A stretch of DNA of 5,789 nucleotides from Bacteroidales bacterium (GTDB lineage Bacteria > Bacteroidota > Bacteroidia > Bacteroidales > WCHB1-69): positions 1 to 5,789 of the forward strand of contig JAISTU010000190.1 of assembly GCA_031272415.1 (NCBI GenBank), read 5' to 3'. The position numbers were made by a program, and so were the translations under genes. Below, one piece after another: positions 1 through 5,580 of this stretch. The notes beneath the pieces were generated by a model, which ran no database searches, was not told the origin of the DNA, and saw only the letters and a list, made by a program, of their open reading frames with translations. Numbering within the stretch: the stretch's first letter is position 1; each line of letters opens with the position of its first letter.

Positions 1-131
1 GAAGGGTCGTAATTGACAATTGTATAATGTACAGGAACTGCTATAGTATCAATTCTATAAGTATAATAATCCCTCATTGTATATTTGCCTTCTGTTCTAT
101 CTGCCACTCCAAAGAAGTCTACATCTTCCAT
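1..131 (-). CDS. Edge of an unidentified protein (partial, runs off the left end)
   Basis: Not recognised. Reading leftwards there is an open frame from a TAG at 152-150 to the window edge. The first ATG is at 131-129 and 43 codons are visible from it. The product is protein-like in composition: it begins MEDVDFFGVADRTEGKYT and continues with alternating polar and hydrophobic residues (RIDTIAVPVHYTIVNYDP), which suggests beta strands. The opposite strand in the same codon register gives a Cys/Ile/His/Ser/Phe-rich string typical of a shadow, so the minus strand is the better coding candidate. There is no signal peptide at ATG 131 and the open frame carries six further codons (DNFWSV) before that ATG, so this may be an internal piece of a gene that lost its 5' end rather than a true start. 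No promoter was found just upstream. Confidence 0.4.
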   Translation of the reverse strand, partial: MEDVDFFGVADRTEGKYTMRDYYTYRIDTIAVPVHYTIVNYDP

Positions 132-155
132 TACCGACCAGAAATTGTCCTAAAA

Positions 156-257
156 ATGTGGCAAAAGTTGCAATCAATCGAAGAAATTCATGCTTTGACA
201 GACATTCCGATGACTACAATTGCTGAAATTCTAAAACAAAATGGGATAAATATATAG
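156..257 (+). pseudogene. C-terminal remnant resembling an Rpn/PD-(D/E)XK transposase-like protein
   Basis: Thirty-three codons from the ATG at 156 to TAG at 255-257. The core, SIEEIHALTDIPMTTIAEIL, resembles the helix-turn-helix-like tail that commonly ends Rpn-family recombination-promoting nucleases (pattern 'sIEeIaelTglsieeIekL'). That resemblance is from memory and rests on few residues. The same frame stays open to the left edge, but residues encoded before about 140 look like the shadow of the minus-strand ORF, so only the tail seems real. No catalytic domain is present, hence a remnant rather than a working gene. It could also be a very small independent protein or chance. A hairpin at 280-300 lies 22 bp after the stop and could have been its terminator. 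Confidence 0.3.
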
Positions 258-279
258 CAATGGAAATTGCGAAAATTTC

Positions 280-300
280 AGGAGAAAAAATCATTCTCCT
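280..300. terminator. 7-bp perfect hairpin, possible weak terminator
   Basis: AGGAGAA (280-286) and TTCTCCT (294-300) are perfect inverted repeats around a 7-nt loop. On the plus strand only three T residues run from the 3' end of the stem (300-302) before GCC, so termination would be weak. Its position just after the remnant ending at 257, and just before the promoter at 315, fits an end-of-gene role. It could instead be an operator or chance. Confidence 0.3.
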
Positions 301-314
301 TTGCCATAAAAAAA

Positions 315-346
315 GTTGAGAATTAAGAGATTTTTTTGTATTTTTG
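315..346 (+). promoter_or_regulatory. Bacteroidota-type housekeeping promoter, plus strand
   Basis: GTTG at 315-318 (TTG 316-318) serves as the -33 element. A 20-nt spacer (319-338) separates it from TATTTTTG at 339-346, an exact match to the known Bacteroidota -7 consensus TAnnTTTG. It is followed by CACC, a very common continuation at such promoters. Transcription would start near 351-353 and run rightwards. No plus-strand protein gene follows; the next element is a terminator at 441-474. Confidence 0.6.
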
Positions 347-405
347 CACCAATTTATTACAAAAATTAAAAAAAACACATTCCACATTCCACTTTCAACT
401 ATTTT

Positions 406-424
406 GGCAAGGCATGCCATTGCC
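406..424 (+). other. Bulged hairpin inside the small-RNA candidate
   Basis: GGCAAGG (406-412) pairs with CC (417-418) and TTGCC (420-424) around the tetraloop CATG (413-416), with one bulged A at 419. This gives seven base pairs, five of them G-C. It stands out as a GC-rich island in AT-rich surroundings and is separate from the terminator that follows. Confidence 0.4.
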
Positions 425-440
425 CTTACAACAATTCTCA

Positions 441-474
441 AAAAGTCCCCATTGAGGGGGATTTAGGGGCTTTT
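441..474. terminator. Bidirectional stem-loop terminator; Bacteroidota G/C-run repeat
   Basis: AAAAG-T-CCCC (441-450) pairs with GGGG-C-TTTT (466-474): nine base pairs with T446 bulged and a 15-nt loop. The loop contains GGGGG (456-460), which could pair instead with CCCC 447-450, so two alternative folds exist. Because the stem begins with A and ends with T, a T tract follows in both directions: TTTTAATTTTT on the plus strand and TTTTT on the minus strand. It would end both the leftward operon and the plus-strand small-RNA candidate. The pattern 'AAAGTCCCC...GGGGATTTAGGGGCTTT' is one I recall as a frequent intergenic repeat in Bacteroidota. The sufE stop codon (473-475) lies partly in the stem. 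Confidence 0.6.
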
Positions 475-904
475 AATTTTTAATTGCCAAATATCCTAAC
501 GCATACGTTTTCATTTGTTTGATCATAGAGAGCAAGCCGTTACTGCGGGTGGGGGTTAAGTATTGTGTTAGTTCAATTTGGTCAATAAAATCCAAATTAG
601 CATCAACAATTTCTTGGGGCGTATGACCTGATAAAACGCTGATTAACAATGAAATAATTCCTTTTGTAATAATGGCATCGCTATCGGCTTTAAAATAAAT
701 TTTACCGTCTTTGTAATCGGCTTGTAACCAAACATTTGACTGACAGCCGGCAATCAAATATTTATCCTGTCGATATTGCTCATCAATGAGCGGTAAATTT
801 TTCCCTAACTCAATGAGATAGTTGTATTTGTCTGTCCAATCGTCAAATAATGCAAATTCTGCAATAATTTTTTGTTCGCTTTCTTGTATTGTTATATTGT
901 TCAT
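473..904 (-). CDS. sufE: SufE-family cysteine desulfurase sulfur acceptor
   Basis: SufE accepts persulfide sulfur from the cysteine desulfurase SufS and passes it to the SufBCD scaffold for Fe-S cluster assembly in the cytoplasm. The protein has 143 residues, close to the usual 138-150. The signature IAGCQSNVW (residues 51-59) carries the acceptor Cys54, equivalent to Cys51 of E. coli SufE. The conserved block ADSDAIITKGIISLL (73-87) and the C-terminal LTPTRSNGL (116-124) also match the family. A CsdE assignment is possible because the two are close, but no csdA or sufS is in the window to decide. The ATG (904-902) overlaps the aroC stop in ATGA, so translation is probably coupled, and no other start fits. 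It is the last gene of the operon; the terminator stem begins in its stop codon. No other suf genes are present. Confidence 0.92.
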   Translation of the reverse strand: MNNITIQESEQKIIAEFALFDDWTDKYNYLIELGKNLPLIDEQYRQDKYLIAGCQSNVWLQADYKDGKIYFKADSDAIITKGIISLLISVLSGHTPQEIVDANLDFIDQIELTQYLTPTRSNGLLSMIKQMKTYALGYLAIKN

Positions 905-1968
905 TTAGAATAAGTTAAGTATTGTAAAAGATGGTCTGCAATTGTCATTGCTGTCATGGCTTTTATCACTGCTCTGACGCGTGGTGCAGCACAAATATCA
1001 TGTCTGCCTTTGGGCTGCAAAACTGCTTCTTTTCCATATATATCCACGCTTTGTTGTGTTTGCGATAAAGTTGGTAAAGGCTTAAATGCCACCGAAAAAT
1101 AAATATTTTCTCCGTTGGAAATGCCAGCCTGAATGCCTCCTGAATAGTTGGTTTTTGTGCGAAAATTTTCATCAAATTTATCATTGATTTGAGAGCCATA
1201 TTTGCCCGCCGCCTCAAAGCCTGCTCCATATTGAAATCCTTTGGTAGCATTGATACTCAACAACGCTTTACCCAAATCGGCAGACAATTTGTCAAAAACG
1301 GGGCTACCCAGCCCAATGGGAACATTTTTTATCATCCCTCCTACCACGCAACCGACTGTATCTTGTTGATCTTTAACATTTTGTAATTCATTCAACATTT
1401 CTTTGGCAATTTGTTTGTCAGGGCAATGTAAAACATTTTCAGACGCTTTTTCCAACAGTAATTCAGTCCATTGATAAGGAGTGCATACTTTTCCGATTTG
1501 CAATGTAAATGTCTCTATTTCAATATTATATTGTCTAATCAACATATCTGCAAAACAGCCTCCTACGACTCTGCTTGCGGTTTCTCTTGCCGATGCGCGT
1601 CCGCCACCTCTATGGTCAAAAATGCCATATTTTTTCCAATAAACATAATGTGCATGAGAGGGTTTGAGGATGGTCTTTTCTTGTTGATAATCAATCTCTT
1701 GTAAGTCTTTATTTGCTATCAAAAAACCGATTGGAGTACCTGTTGTTTTGCCTTCAAAAATGCCTGAAAAAAACTCCACCGCATCCTCTTCTTTGCGGCT
1801 ATTTATCGCCAAGGGGTCAATTTTTCGCTCTTGCAATTGTTGCTGTATATATTCAAAATCAACACTTAAACCCGCAGGACAGCCGTCTATAACGCCACCG
1901 ATTGCCGAGCCGTGAGACTCCCCAAAGGTGGTCAATTTGAATATTTTCCCCAAAGTATTGCCTGACAT
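901..1968 (-). CDS. aroC: Chorismate synthase
   Basis: Chorismate synthase removes phosphate from 5-enolpyruvylshikimate-3-phosphate to give chorismate, using reduced FMN; it is the last step of the shikimate pathway, in the cytoplasm. The protein has 355 residues, a normal length. It carries the family landmarks: TTFGESHG (13-20, catalytic His19), FSGIFEGKTTGTPIG (67-81), SHAHYVYWKKYG (104-115, His105), DHRGGGRASARET (118-130), SINATKGFQYGAGF (238-251) and GRHDICAAPR (321-330). The usual arginine-rich loop RR(R/K)PGQS near residue 47 is replaced by ERKIDPL, and the following segment is one residue shorter than in E. coli; Arg48 is kept. The end RHDICAAPRVRAVIKAM also departs from the usual RHDPC..RAVP.(V/A)EAM. 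The protein is therefore a divergent member, but no frame break is visible. It lies 20 bp after the cupin gene and overlaps sufE by 4 bp. Confidence 0.95.
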   Translation of the reverse strand: MSGNTLGKIFKLTTFGESHGSAIGGVIDGCPAGLSVDFEYIQQQLQERKIDPLAINSRKEEDAVEFFSGIFEGKTTGTPIGFLIANKDLQEIDYQQEKTILKPSHAHYVYWKKYGIFDHRGGGRASARETASRVVGGCFADMLIRQYNIEIETFTLQIGKVCTPYQWTELLLEKASENVLHCPDKQIAKEMLNELQNVKDQQDTVGCVVGGMIKNVPIGLGSPVFDKLSADLGKALLSINATKGFQYGAGFEAAGKYGSQINDKFDENFRTKTNYSGGIQAGISNGENIYFSVAFKPLPTLSQTQQSVDIYGKEAVLQPKGRHDICAAPRVRAVIKAMTAMTIADHLLQYLTYSK

Positions 1969-1988
1969 AAACGATTATGATTTAAAAA

Positions 1989-2417
1989 TTATTCCAATTC
2001 AAAATCCTCAAAATCAAAGCCGGGGGCGACAATGCAAGTAACAAGGGAATAGCCTTTTTGTGCTTTAATTTTTGCCATAAACCACGTGTTGGCAGCAATC
2101 ACAATTTGGGGCTGCTCGCCTGCGCTGATATTATTACCAAGCAAAGTCGAAGTGATGTTACCGTTTTTACCTTTGCACGAAATTTCTATCGTTTCTCCCT
2201 GATGAAAAAGCCATGTTTCATCGGCATTTACTTTGTGCCATTGAGAAATATTGTCATCGGTGAGCATGTAATAAATGGCGGTTGCGGCGTTCTTTTTTCT
2301 GCCGTCCGCTGTGGTGATAATATGGTCACTGCGATAGGTTTCCTTGTAATATCCCCCTTCGGGGTGAGCCTGTAAATTCAACTCTTCTATCAATGATATA
2401 TAATTGTTATTCAGCAT
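1989..2417 (-). CDS. DUF985 / cupin_5 family protein
   Basis: The 142-residue protein matches the DUF985 (cupin_5) family over its full length. This is a one-domain beta-barrel group with no settled general function; relatives resemble sugar-nucleotide epimerase-like cupins. Visible motifs are HPEGGYYKETYR (18-29), AIYYML (47-52), SQWHKVNADETWLFHQGE (58-75), NTWFMA (110-115) and the ending APGFDFEDFEL (131-141). His61, Glu67 and His72 are the likely pocket or metal residues. It has no signal peptide, so it should be cytoplasmic. It starts at the ATG at 2417 and begins MLNNNYISLIEEL, the family's usual N-terminal helix. It sits 37 bp after the lipoprotein gene and 20 bp before aroC in one transcription unit. 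The context does not indicate a substrate; a link to aroC is not implied by family knowledge. Confidence 0.88.
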   Translation of the reverse strand: MLNNNYISLIEELNLQAHPEGGYYKETYRSDHIITTADGRKKNAATAIYYMLTDDNISQWHKVNADETWLFHQGETIEISCKGKNGNITSTLLGNNISAGEQPQIVIAANTWFMAKIKAQKGYSLVTCIVAPGFDFEDFELE

Positions 2418-2454
2418 ATTATGTATTTTTTTTCAAAAATTGAACCCAAAATTT

Positions 2455-3297
2455 TCAAAATATAATTTTTTCATCTTTAAATGCTTTTTGCAGATTTTGT
2501 TTTTCCAATTCTTCAACGATTTTGATGTATCTTTGCTGCAAAATTTGCTCAATAATTCGTTGTTTTGCCAATTGAATGGGAATATAACCCTCATTTATCT
2601 TAAAATCAAGCACTTGCACGAGATAAGAATAGGTAGTGTCTGCCAATTCAAATTGGGTATGATTGCGTTTAAAATCTGTTTCATCAAAATTTTGCAAAGG
2701 AACTTCTTTAAGTATGTCGCTCAACAATAGCCAATCATTTGAAAGATAATAATTTACGGCATATTTGCTACACAAATCTGTCAATTCCATTTGCTCTTGT
2801 GCAGAAAGCGAAGATTTAAAAATTATCTTTTTAATTGTCTGAAAATGAGGCGCATGCAAAAATAATTTGGCATAATGAATTTTAACAATTGCCTCTTTTA
2901 ACCTAAAACTTTCTTTATGGTCATTGTAATATGCCAAAATCTCATCATTTGTAACATTTTTATTGACTTTTTGCTCAATCATTTTATTTTTGTAGGCATA
3001 AATGAGCAATGAATTTTTGTATGCCTCAATTTCTTTATCAAAATTTTTCTCTTCTTTGGAGAGCGTTTTTTTTGCCTGATGCAACATTACCTGCTCTAAA
3101 ATCCATGCATCAACATATTGTTGTCGCACGGACAAACTATCGGCAAGGGTGTCAAAAACGGGCAACATATCCGCTAACTCGCCGGCTGTCAATGTTTTAT
3201 TATAAACCGTAGCAATCACTTCCGTATTGCGTTGACAGCCGCAATAACACCCTAAAATTCCCCCAAATAGCAATAATGCACCTTTTATTTTACTCAA
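2455..3297 (-). CDS. Parvulin/SurA-like periplasmic lipoprotein lacking an isomerase core
   Basis: This is probably a periplasmic chaperone-like lipoprotein paired with the isomerase upstream. The 280-residue product begins MSKIKGALLLFGGILGC, a lipoprotein signal peptide with Cys17 (ILGC) as the likely lipidated residue; Cys21 (CGC) is the alternative. A SurA-like N-terminal helical region follows: YVDAWILEQVMLHQAKK (61-77), then a charged helix to about 110. VTNDEILAYYNDHKESFRLKEA (115-136) is the segment that normally leads into a parvulin domain, but the active-site pattern (A-S-H-I-L, GGDLG, GYH) is missing. The C-terminal helix, about 240-275, is rich in Lys, Glu and Gln. It starts 8 bp after the stop of the preceding gene. 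Many databases would label it 'peptidylprolyl isomerase' or 'hypothetical'. The isomerase activity is doubtful; the chaperone role is inferred from family and context. Confidence 0.75.
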   Translation of the reverse strand: MSKIKGALLLFGGILGCYCGCQRNTEVIATVYNKTLTAGELADMLPVFDTLADSLSVRQQYVDAWILEQVMLHQAKKTLSKEEKNFDKEIEAYKNSLLIYAYKNKMIEQKVNKNVTNDEILAYYNDHKESFRLKEAIVKIHYAKLFLHAPHFQTIKKIIFKSSLSAQEQMELTDLCSKYAVNYYLSNDWLLLSDILKEVPLQNFDETDFKRNHTQFELADTTYSYLVQVLDFKINEGYIPIQLAKQRIIEQILQQRYIKIVEELEKQNLQKAFKDEKIIF

Positions 3298-3305
3298 TTT
3301 TGCGA

Positions 3306-5375
3306 TTATTTTCTCAGTTCCCTAAAAATAGTGGCATAATCCACCTCAATTTTGTTATTGGAGTGCAATTCTTCTGTCCATTTTTTTTCCAAATCTGCTT
3401 GATAGGCAGCCATAACAATCCCTTTTACATCTTCCATTGCTTTTGGCGAAGGTTGGAGTACTTTTTCTACTCTAACTACCTCATTTTCAGCCATATCTGC
3501 AATTACAAAACCTTCCGTAACATTGGTCCATTTGAACAATTTATCAAAGTTGGCATTTTGACCTTTATAATAAACCACTGTATCTATCAAAGCGGTAATG
3601 CTTTTCTTATTGAGTTGATTTTTAAGCCAATGTGCTGTTTTTCCTTTGTTTAAATATTTCACTGCATTGACCGCCGTGACGGAATCCACACAGCGTACAA
3701 GCAAGGCTTCCACGCGTACAGGATAGAGATATTTATCCTTAATCTGTTGATAATAAGGGTCTAATGTGAGCGAATCCGCATCTGCTTTTCTCCAAATCCG
3801 TTGGTCGGTAAGTTCATACAATAGCAATCCGTCCTTGTAATCTTTCATCAAAGCAGCAAATTTAGGGTTGTTTTTCTCTAAATTTTGATTTTCATAGTCA
3901 TAGATGGTTTTTTCTTCAAAAATGCGATATAAATAGTTCAAAATCACCGGCATATCGGCAACAGAAGAGGTTTTTTGAAATTTAGATTGCTCATCTCTCA
4001 AAAAGCGTGCAAAGTCCTGCTGATTGTACGTTTTTCCGTCATAAATAAACATATCTTTGTGCAAATTTACAGCCGTATTGATGTCCCAATTGCCCGAAAG
4101 CAAAGACGTATCAACAATGGTATAAAAATCTTCAACAGGTCTTACTTTACTTTTTTTATCTATCAACTCCTGAAATCCCTTTTCTTTTTTAACACGCTCA
4201 ATAAAAGCGTCTTTGCTTTTGTCGGAACGGCTGTCTCTCAAAATGTGCATAGCCACCGCATTAGTGTCTGTTTCAGGTGAATAGATGGTGTCTATAAAAA
4301 CAATATGCCAGCCATAAGAAGATTTAATGGGCTTTGAAAATTCACCAATTTTTAAACCATACAAACCTGAAATAAAATCACCTTCATAGCGATTGCAACC
4401 AAATACGGACAAGTCGGATGAAACACTATTTGGGGTGTATTTTTTTATCGCATCTGCAAATTTCATACCGTTTTGGAGGTCTTGATACGCATTTTGAATT
4501 TTCTGATGAGCCGTAGTTTCGTCCGAAATTTTCTGCTCTTTATCCAACGCAAGACTTTTGTTGTACGGAATTAAAATTTGTTGTGCTTTGACTTTGCCCA
4601 TTGCAGGCTTTTTTTCTTTGACATAAATCAAATGATAGCCAAAATTTGTCCGAATCGGCTGCGAAATTTGCCCAACAGGTGTTTGATATGCCCCATTTTC
4701 AAATTCATAAATCATGTCAAAAACAGTGAAATAGCCCAAATCACCACCATTTCCTTGCGAAATAATTTCACCGCTTGCAGAAAGTTTATTTTTTGCCGAA
4801 GGATCATCGGAAAGTTCGGTCGCCATTTTGCCAAAATCACTCCCTTTGAGCAATTGCTCCCGAATTTTAAGAATTTCTTTGTATGCCTTCAATGTATCTG
4901 CCGGCAACGCATCTGAATATACCTGTTTGAGAATGTGAGAGGCACGTAAATCCCATTTTGCACGCTCAACTGCCTCATTTAGAATATTTTGAGTAACTTC
5001 TTTGTCCGTCAAATTCTGCACTGAAGCCTGATTGCGATAACTCGCAAATTCCTTTTGTATATTGGGCAATGTGTCCAATTGTTTGCTTTCTGCCTCTTGA
5101 CATTTAAGCAAATAGTCCACATACAACGCCAAATAATCCCTAATTTGCTGGTCTGTAGCCTTTTTAGGGTCATTATTTTGAATGTACGCTTGCCTTAATT
5201 GAGACATCGTAACTTTATCTTTGCCCGCTGTTACAACAATAGGGTCATTCGTAACGGATTGATTTTGAGTAGATTGTGCATTTAAAATCACTCCACAACC
5301 GCTAAATCCGCAAAACAGTAAAACAACATTTAAACATCTGATTCTCATATTCTTTGTATTATATTGATTATACAT
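3306..5375 (-). CDS. Secreted peptidyl-prolyl cis-trans isomerase/chaperone with two parvulin domains (SurA/PpiD-like)
   Basis: It likely helps outer-membrane and secreted proteins fold in the periplasm. The product has 689 residues from ATG 5375; the ATG at 5348 (residue 10) is an equally good start. Both give the signal peptide RIRCLNVVLLFCGFSGCGV, with cleavage likely after LNA (residue 33); lipidation at FSGC (Cys27) is a weaker option. A SurA-like N-terminal helical region spans about 45-140. Parvulin domain 1 spans 143-253: RASHILK with His147, SDDPSAK with Asp191, GGDLGYF and FGYHLIYV with His248. Parvulin domain 2 spans 261-362: VKAQQILIP, where Gln266 replaces the His, then SSDLSVFG and YGWHIVFI with His357. 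The C-terminal region (about 430-689) contains GLLLYELTDQRIWRKA (516-531) and a final helix-rich stretch, like other long Bacteroidota isomerases. It is the first gene of the operon. A TAA lies two codons upstream of the 5375 ATG, ruling out extension. Confidence 0.9.
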   Translation of the reverse strand: MYNQYNTKNMRIRCLNVVLLFCGFSGCGVILNAQSTQNQSVTNDPIVVTAGKDKVTMSQLRQAYIQNNDPKKATDQQIRDYLALYVDYLLKCQEAESKQLDTLPNIQKEFASYRNQASVQNLTDKEVTQNILNEAVERAKWDLRASHILKQVYSDALPADTLKAYKEILKIREQLLKGSDFGKMATELSDDPSAKNKLSASGEIISQGNGGDLGYFTVFDMIYEFENGAYQTPVGQISQPIRTNFGYHLIYVKEKKPAMGKVKAQQILIPYNKSLALDKEQKISDETTAHQKIQNAYQDLQNGMKFADAIKKYTPNSVSSDLSVFGCNRYEGDFISGLYGLKIGEFSKPIKSSYGWHIVFIDTIYSPETDTNAVAMHILRDSRSDKSKDAFIERVKKEKGFQELIDKKSKVRPVEDFYTIVDTSLLSGNWDINTAVNLHKDMFIYDGKTYNQQDFARFLRDEQSKFQKTSSVADMPVILNYLYRIFEEKTIYDYENQNLEKNNPKFAALMKDYKDGLLLYELTDQRIWRKADADSLTLDPYYQQIKDKYLYPVRVEALLVRCVDSVTAVNAVKYLNKGKTAHWLKNQLNKKSITALIDTVVYYKGQNANFDKLFKWTNVTEGFVIADMAENEVVRVEKVLQPSPKAMEDVKGIVMAAYQADLEKKWTEELHSNNKIEVDYATIFRELRK

Positions 5376-5580
5376 TTTTTATATTTACTATTCTTAATAT
5401 TTTATTTTATATTTTTTATTAACGTAACTATTGCACAAAATAGTATATATTTTTGTTATTTTTTTTGAGAAAAAGTACTTTTATTATATGTAATTTATTG
5501 AAAAAGAAGAAATTAAATAGAGTGGAGAGTTGGTATTAGTTCAATTTTAGAACGTTTTTCTCCCAAAATGCAAAAAAACA
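5376..5580. other. AT-rich intergenic leader region upstream of the operon
   Basis: There are 205 bp between the operon's first gene and the partial ORF at the right edge. The half next to the operon is almost pure A/T and fits a Bacteroidota promoter/leader. An imperfect AGAA/TTCT inverted repeat at about 5549-5561 is too weak to call a terminator for the ORF ending at 5581. No ORF, RNA gene or clear regulatory operator was found here. Confidence 0.5.
5436..5443 (-). promoter_or_regulatory. Possible -7 element of the operon promoter
   Basis: On the minus strand this reads CTATTTTG, in the context TACTATTTTGTG. It matches the Bacteroidota -7 consensus TAnnTTTG only if the variable part is one base short. 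A start site near 5428 would give a leader of about 50 nt before ATG 5375. No -33 TTG was found at the proper distance, so support is weak. Confidence 0.22.

Larger units (their letters stand above)
352..478 (+). ncRNA. Candidate small RNA of about 125 nt
   Basis: The interval is bounded by a consensus promoter (315-346) and a stem-loop followed by a T-rich stretch (441-480), and has no credible plus-strand ORF inside. It begins with an A-rich unstructured segment (352-375), then a tandem ACATTCC pair (377-390), then a compact hairpin at 406-424, then the terminator. This is the layout of an independently transcribed small RNA. I do not recognise an RNA family. It could also be the untranslated remains of a lost gene. 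The terminal stem overlaps the sufE stop codon on the other strand, so the 3' end is antisense to the last bases of sufE. Confidence 0.35.
473..5375 (-). other. Five-gene operon: parvulin chaperone, lipoprotein, cupin, aroC, sufE
   Basis: All five genes are on one strand with gaps of 8, 37 and 20 bp and a final ATGA overlap. No convincing internal promoter (RC of TAnnTTTG) was seen in the gaps, and a terminator lies directly after the last gene. Co-transcription is inferred from this spacing. The pairing of the isomerase and lipoprotein makes functional sense; the grouping with aroC and sufE looks like general housekeeping association. Confidence 0.7.

Noticed and set aside
27..155. Plus-strand ORF start upstream of the Rpn-like tail
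   Set aside because: The encoded residues are Cys/Ile/His/Ser/Phe-rich and lie in register with a more protein-like minus-strand frame, so this part reads as a shadow; only the tail from 156 was kept.
377..390. Tandem ACATTCC repeat
   Set aside because: Only two 7-bp copies; too short for a repeat array or CRISPR. Noted only as part of the small-RNA candidate.
214..441. Minus-strand ORF of 75 codons
   Set aside because: It crosses the promoter, both hairpins and the terminator edge, has a random-looking composition and resembles no family I know.
966..1704. ORFs on both strands within aroC
   Set aside because: They overlap a full-length chorismate synthase in other frames and show no family motifs; they are shadows.
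2058..4916. Plus-strand ORFs across the cupin, lipoprotein and isomerase genes
   Set aside because: Phe/Cys/Ile-rich strings antisense to well-supported genes, with no motifs.
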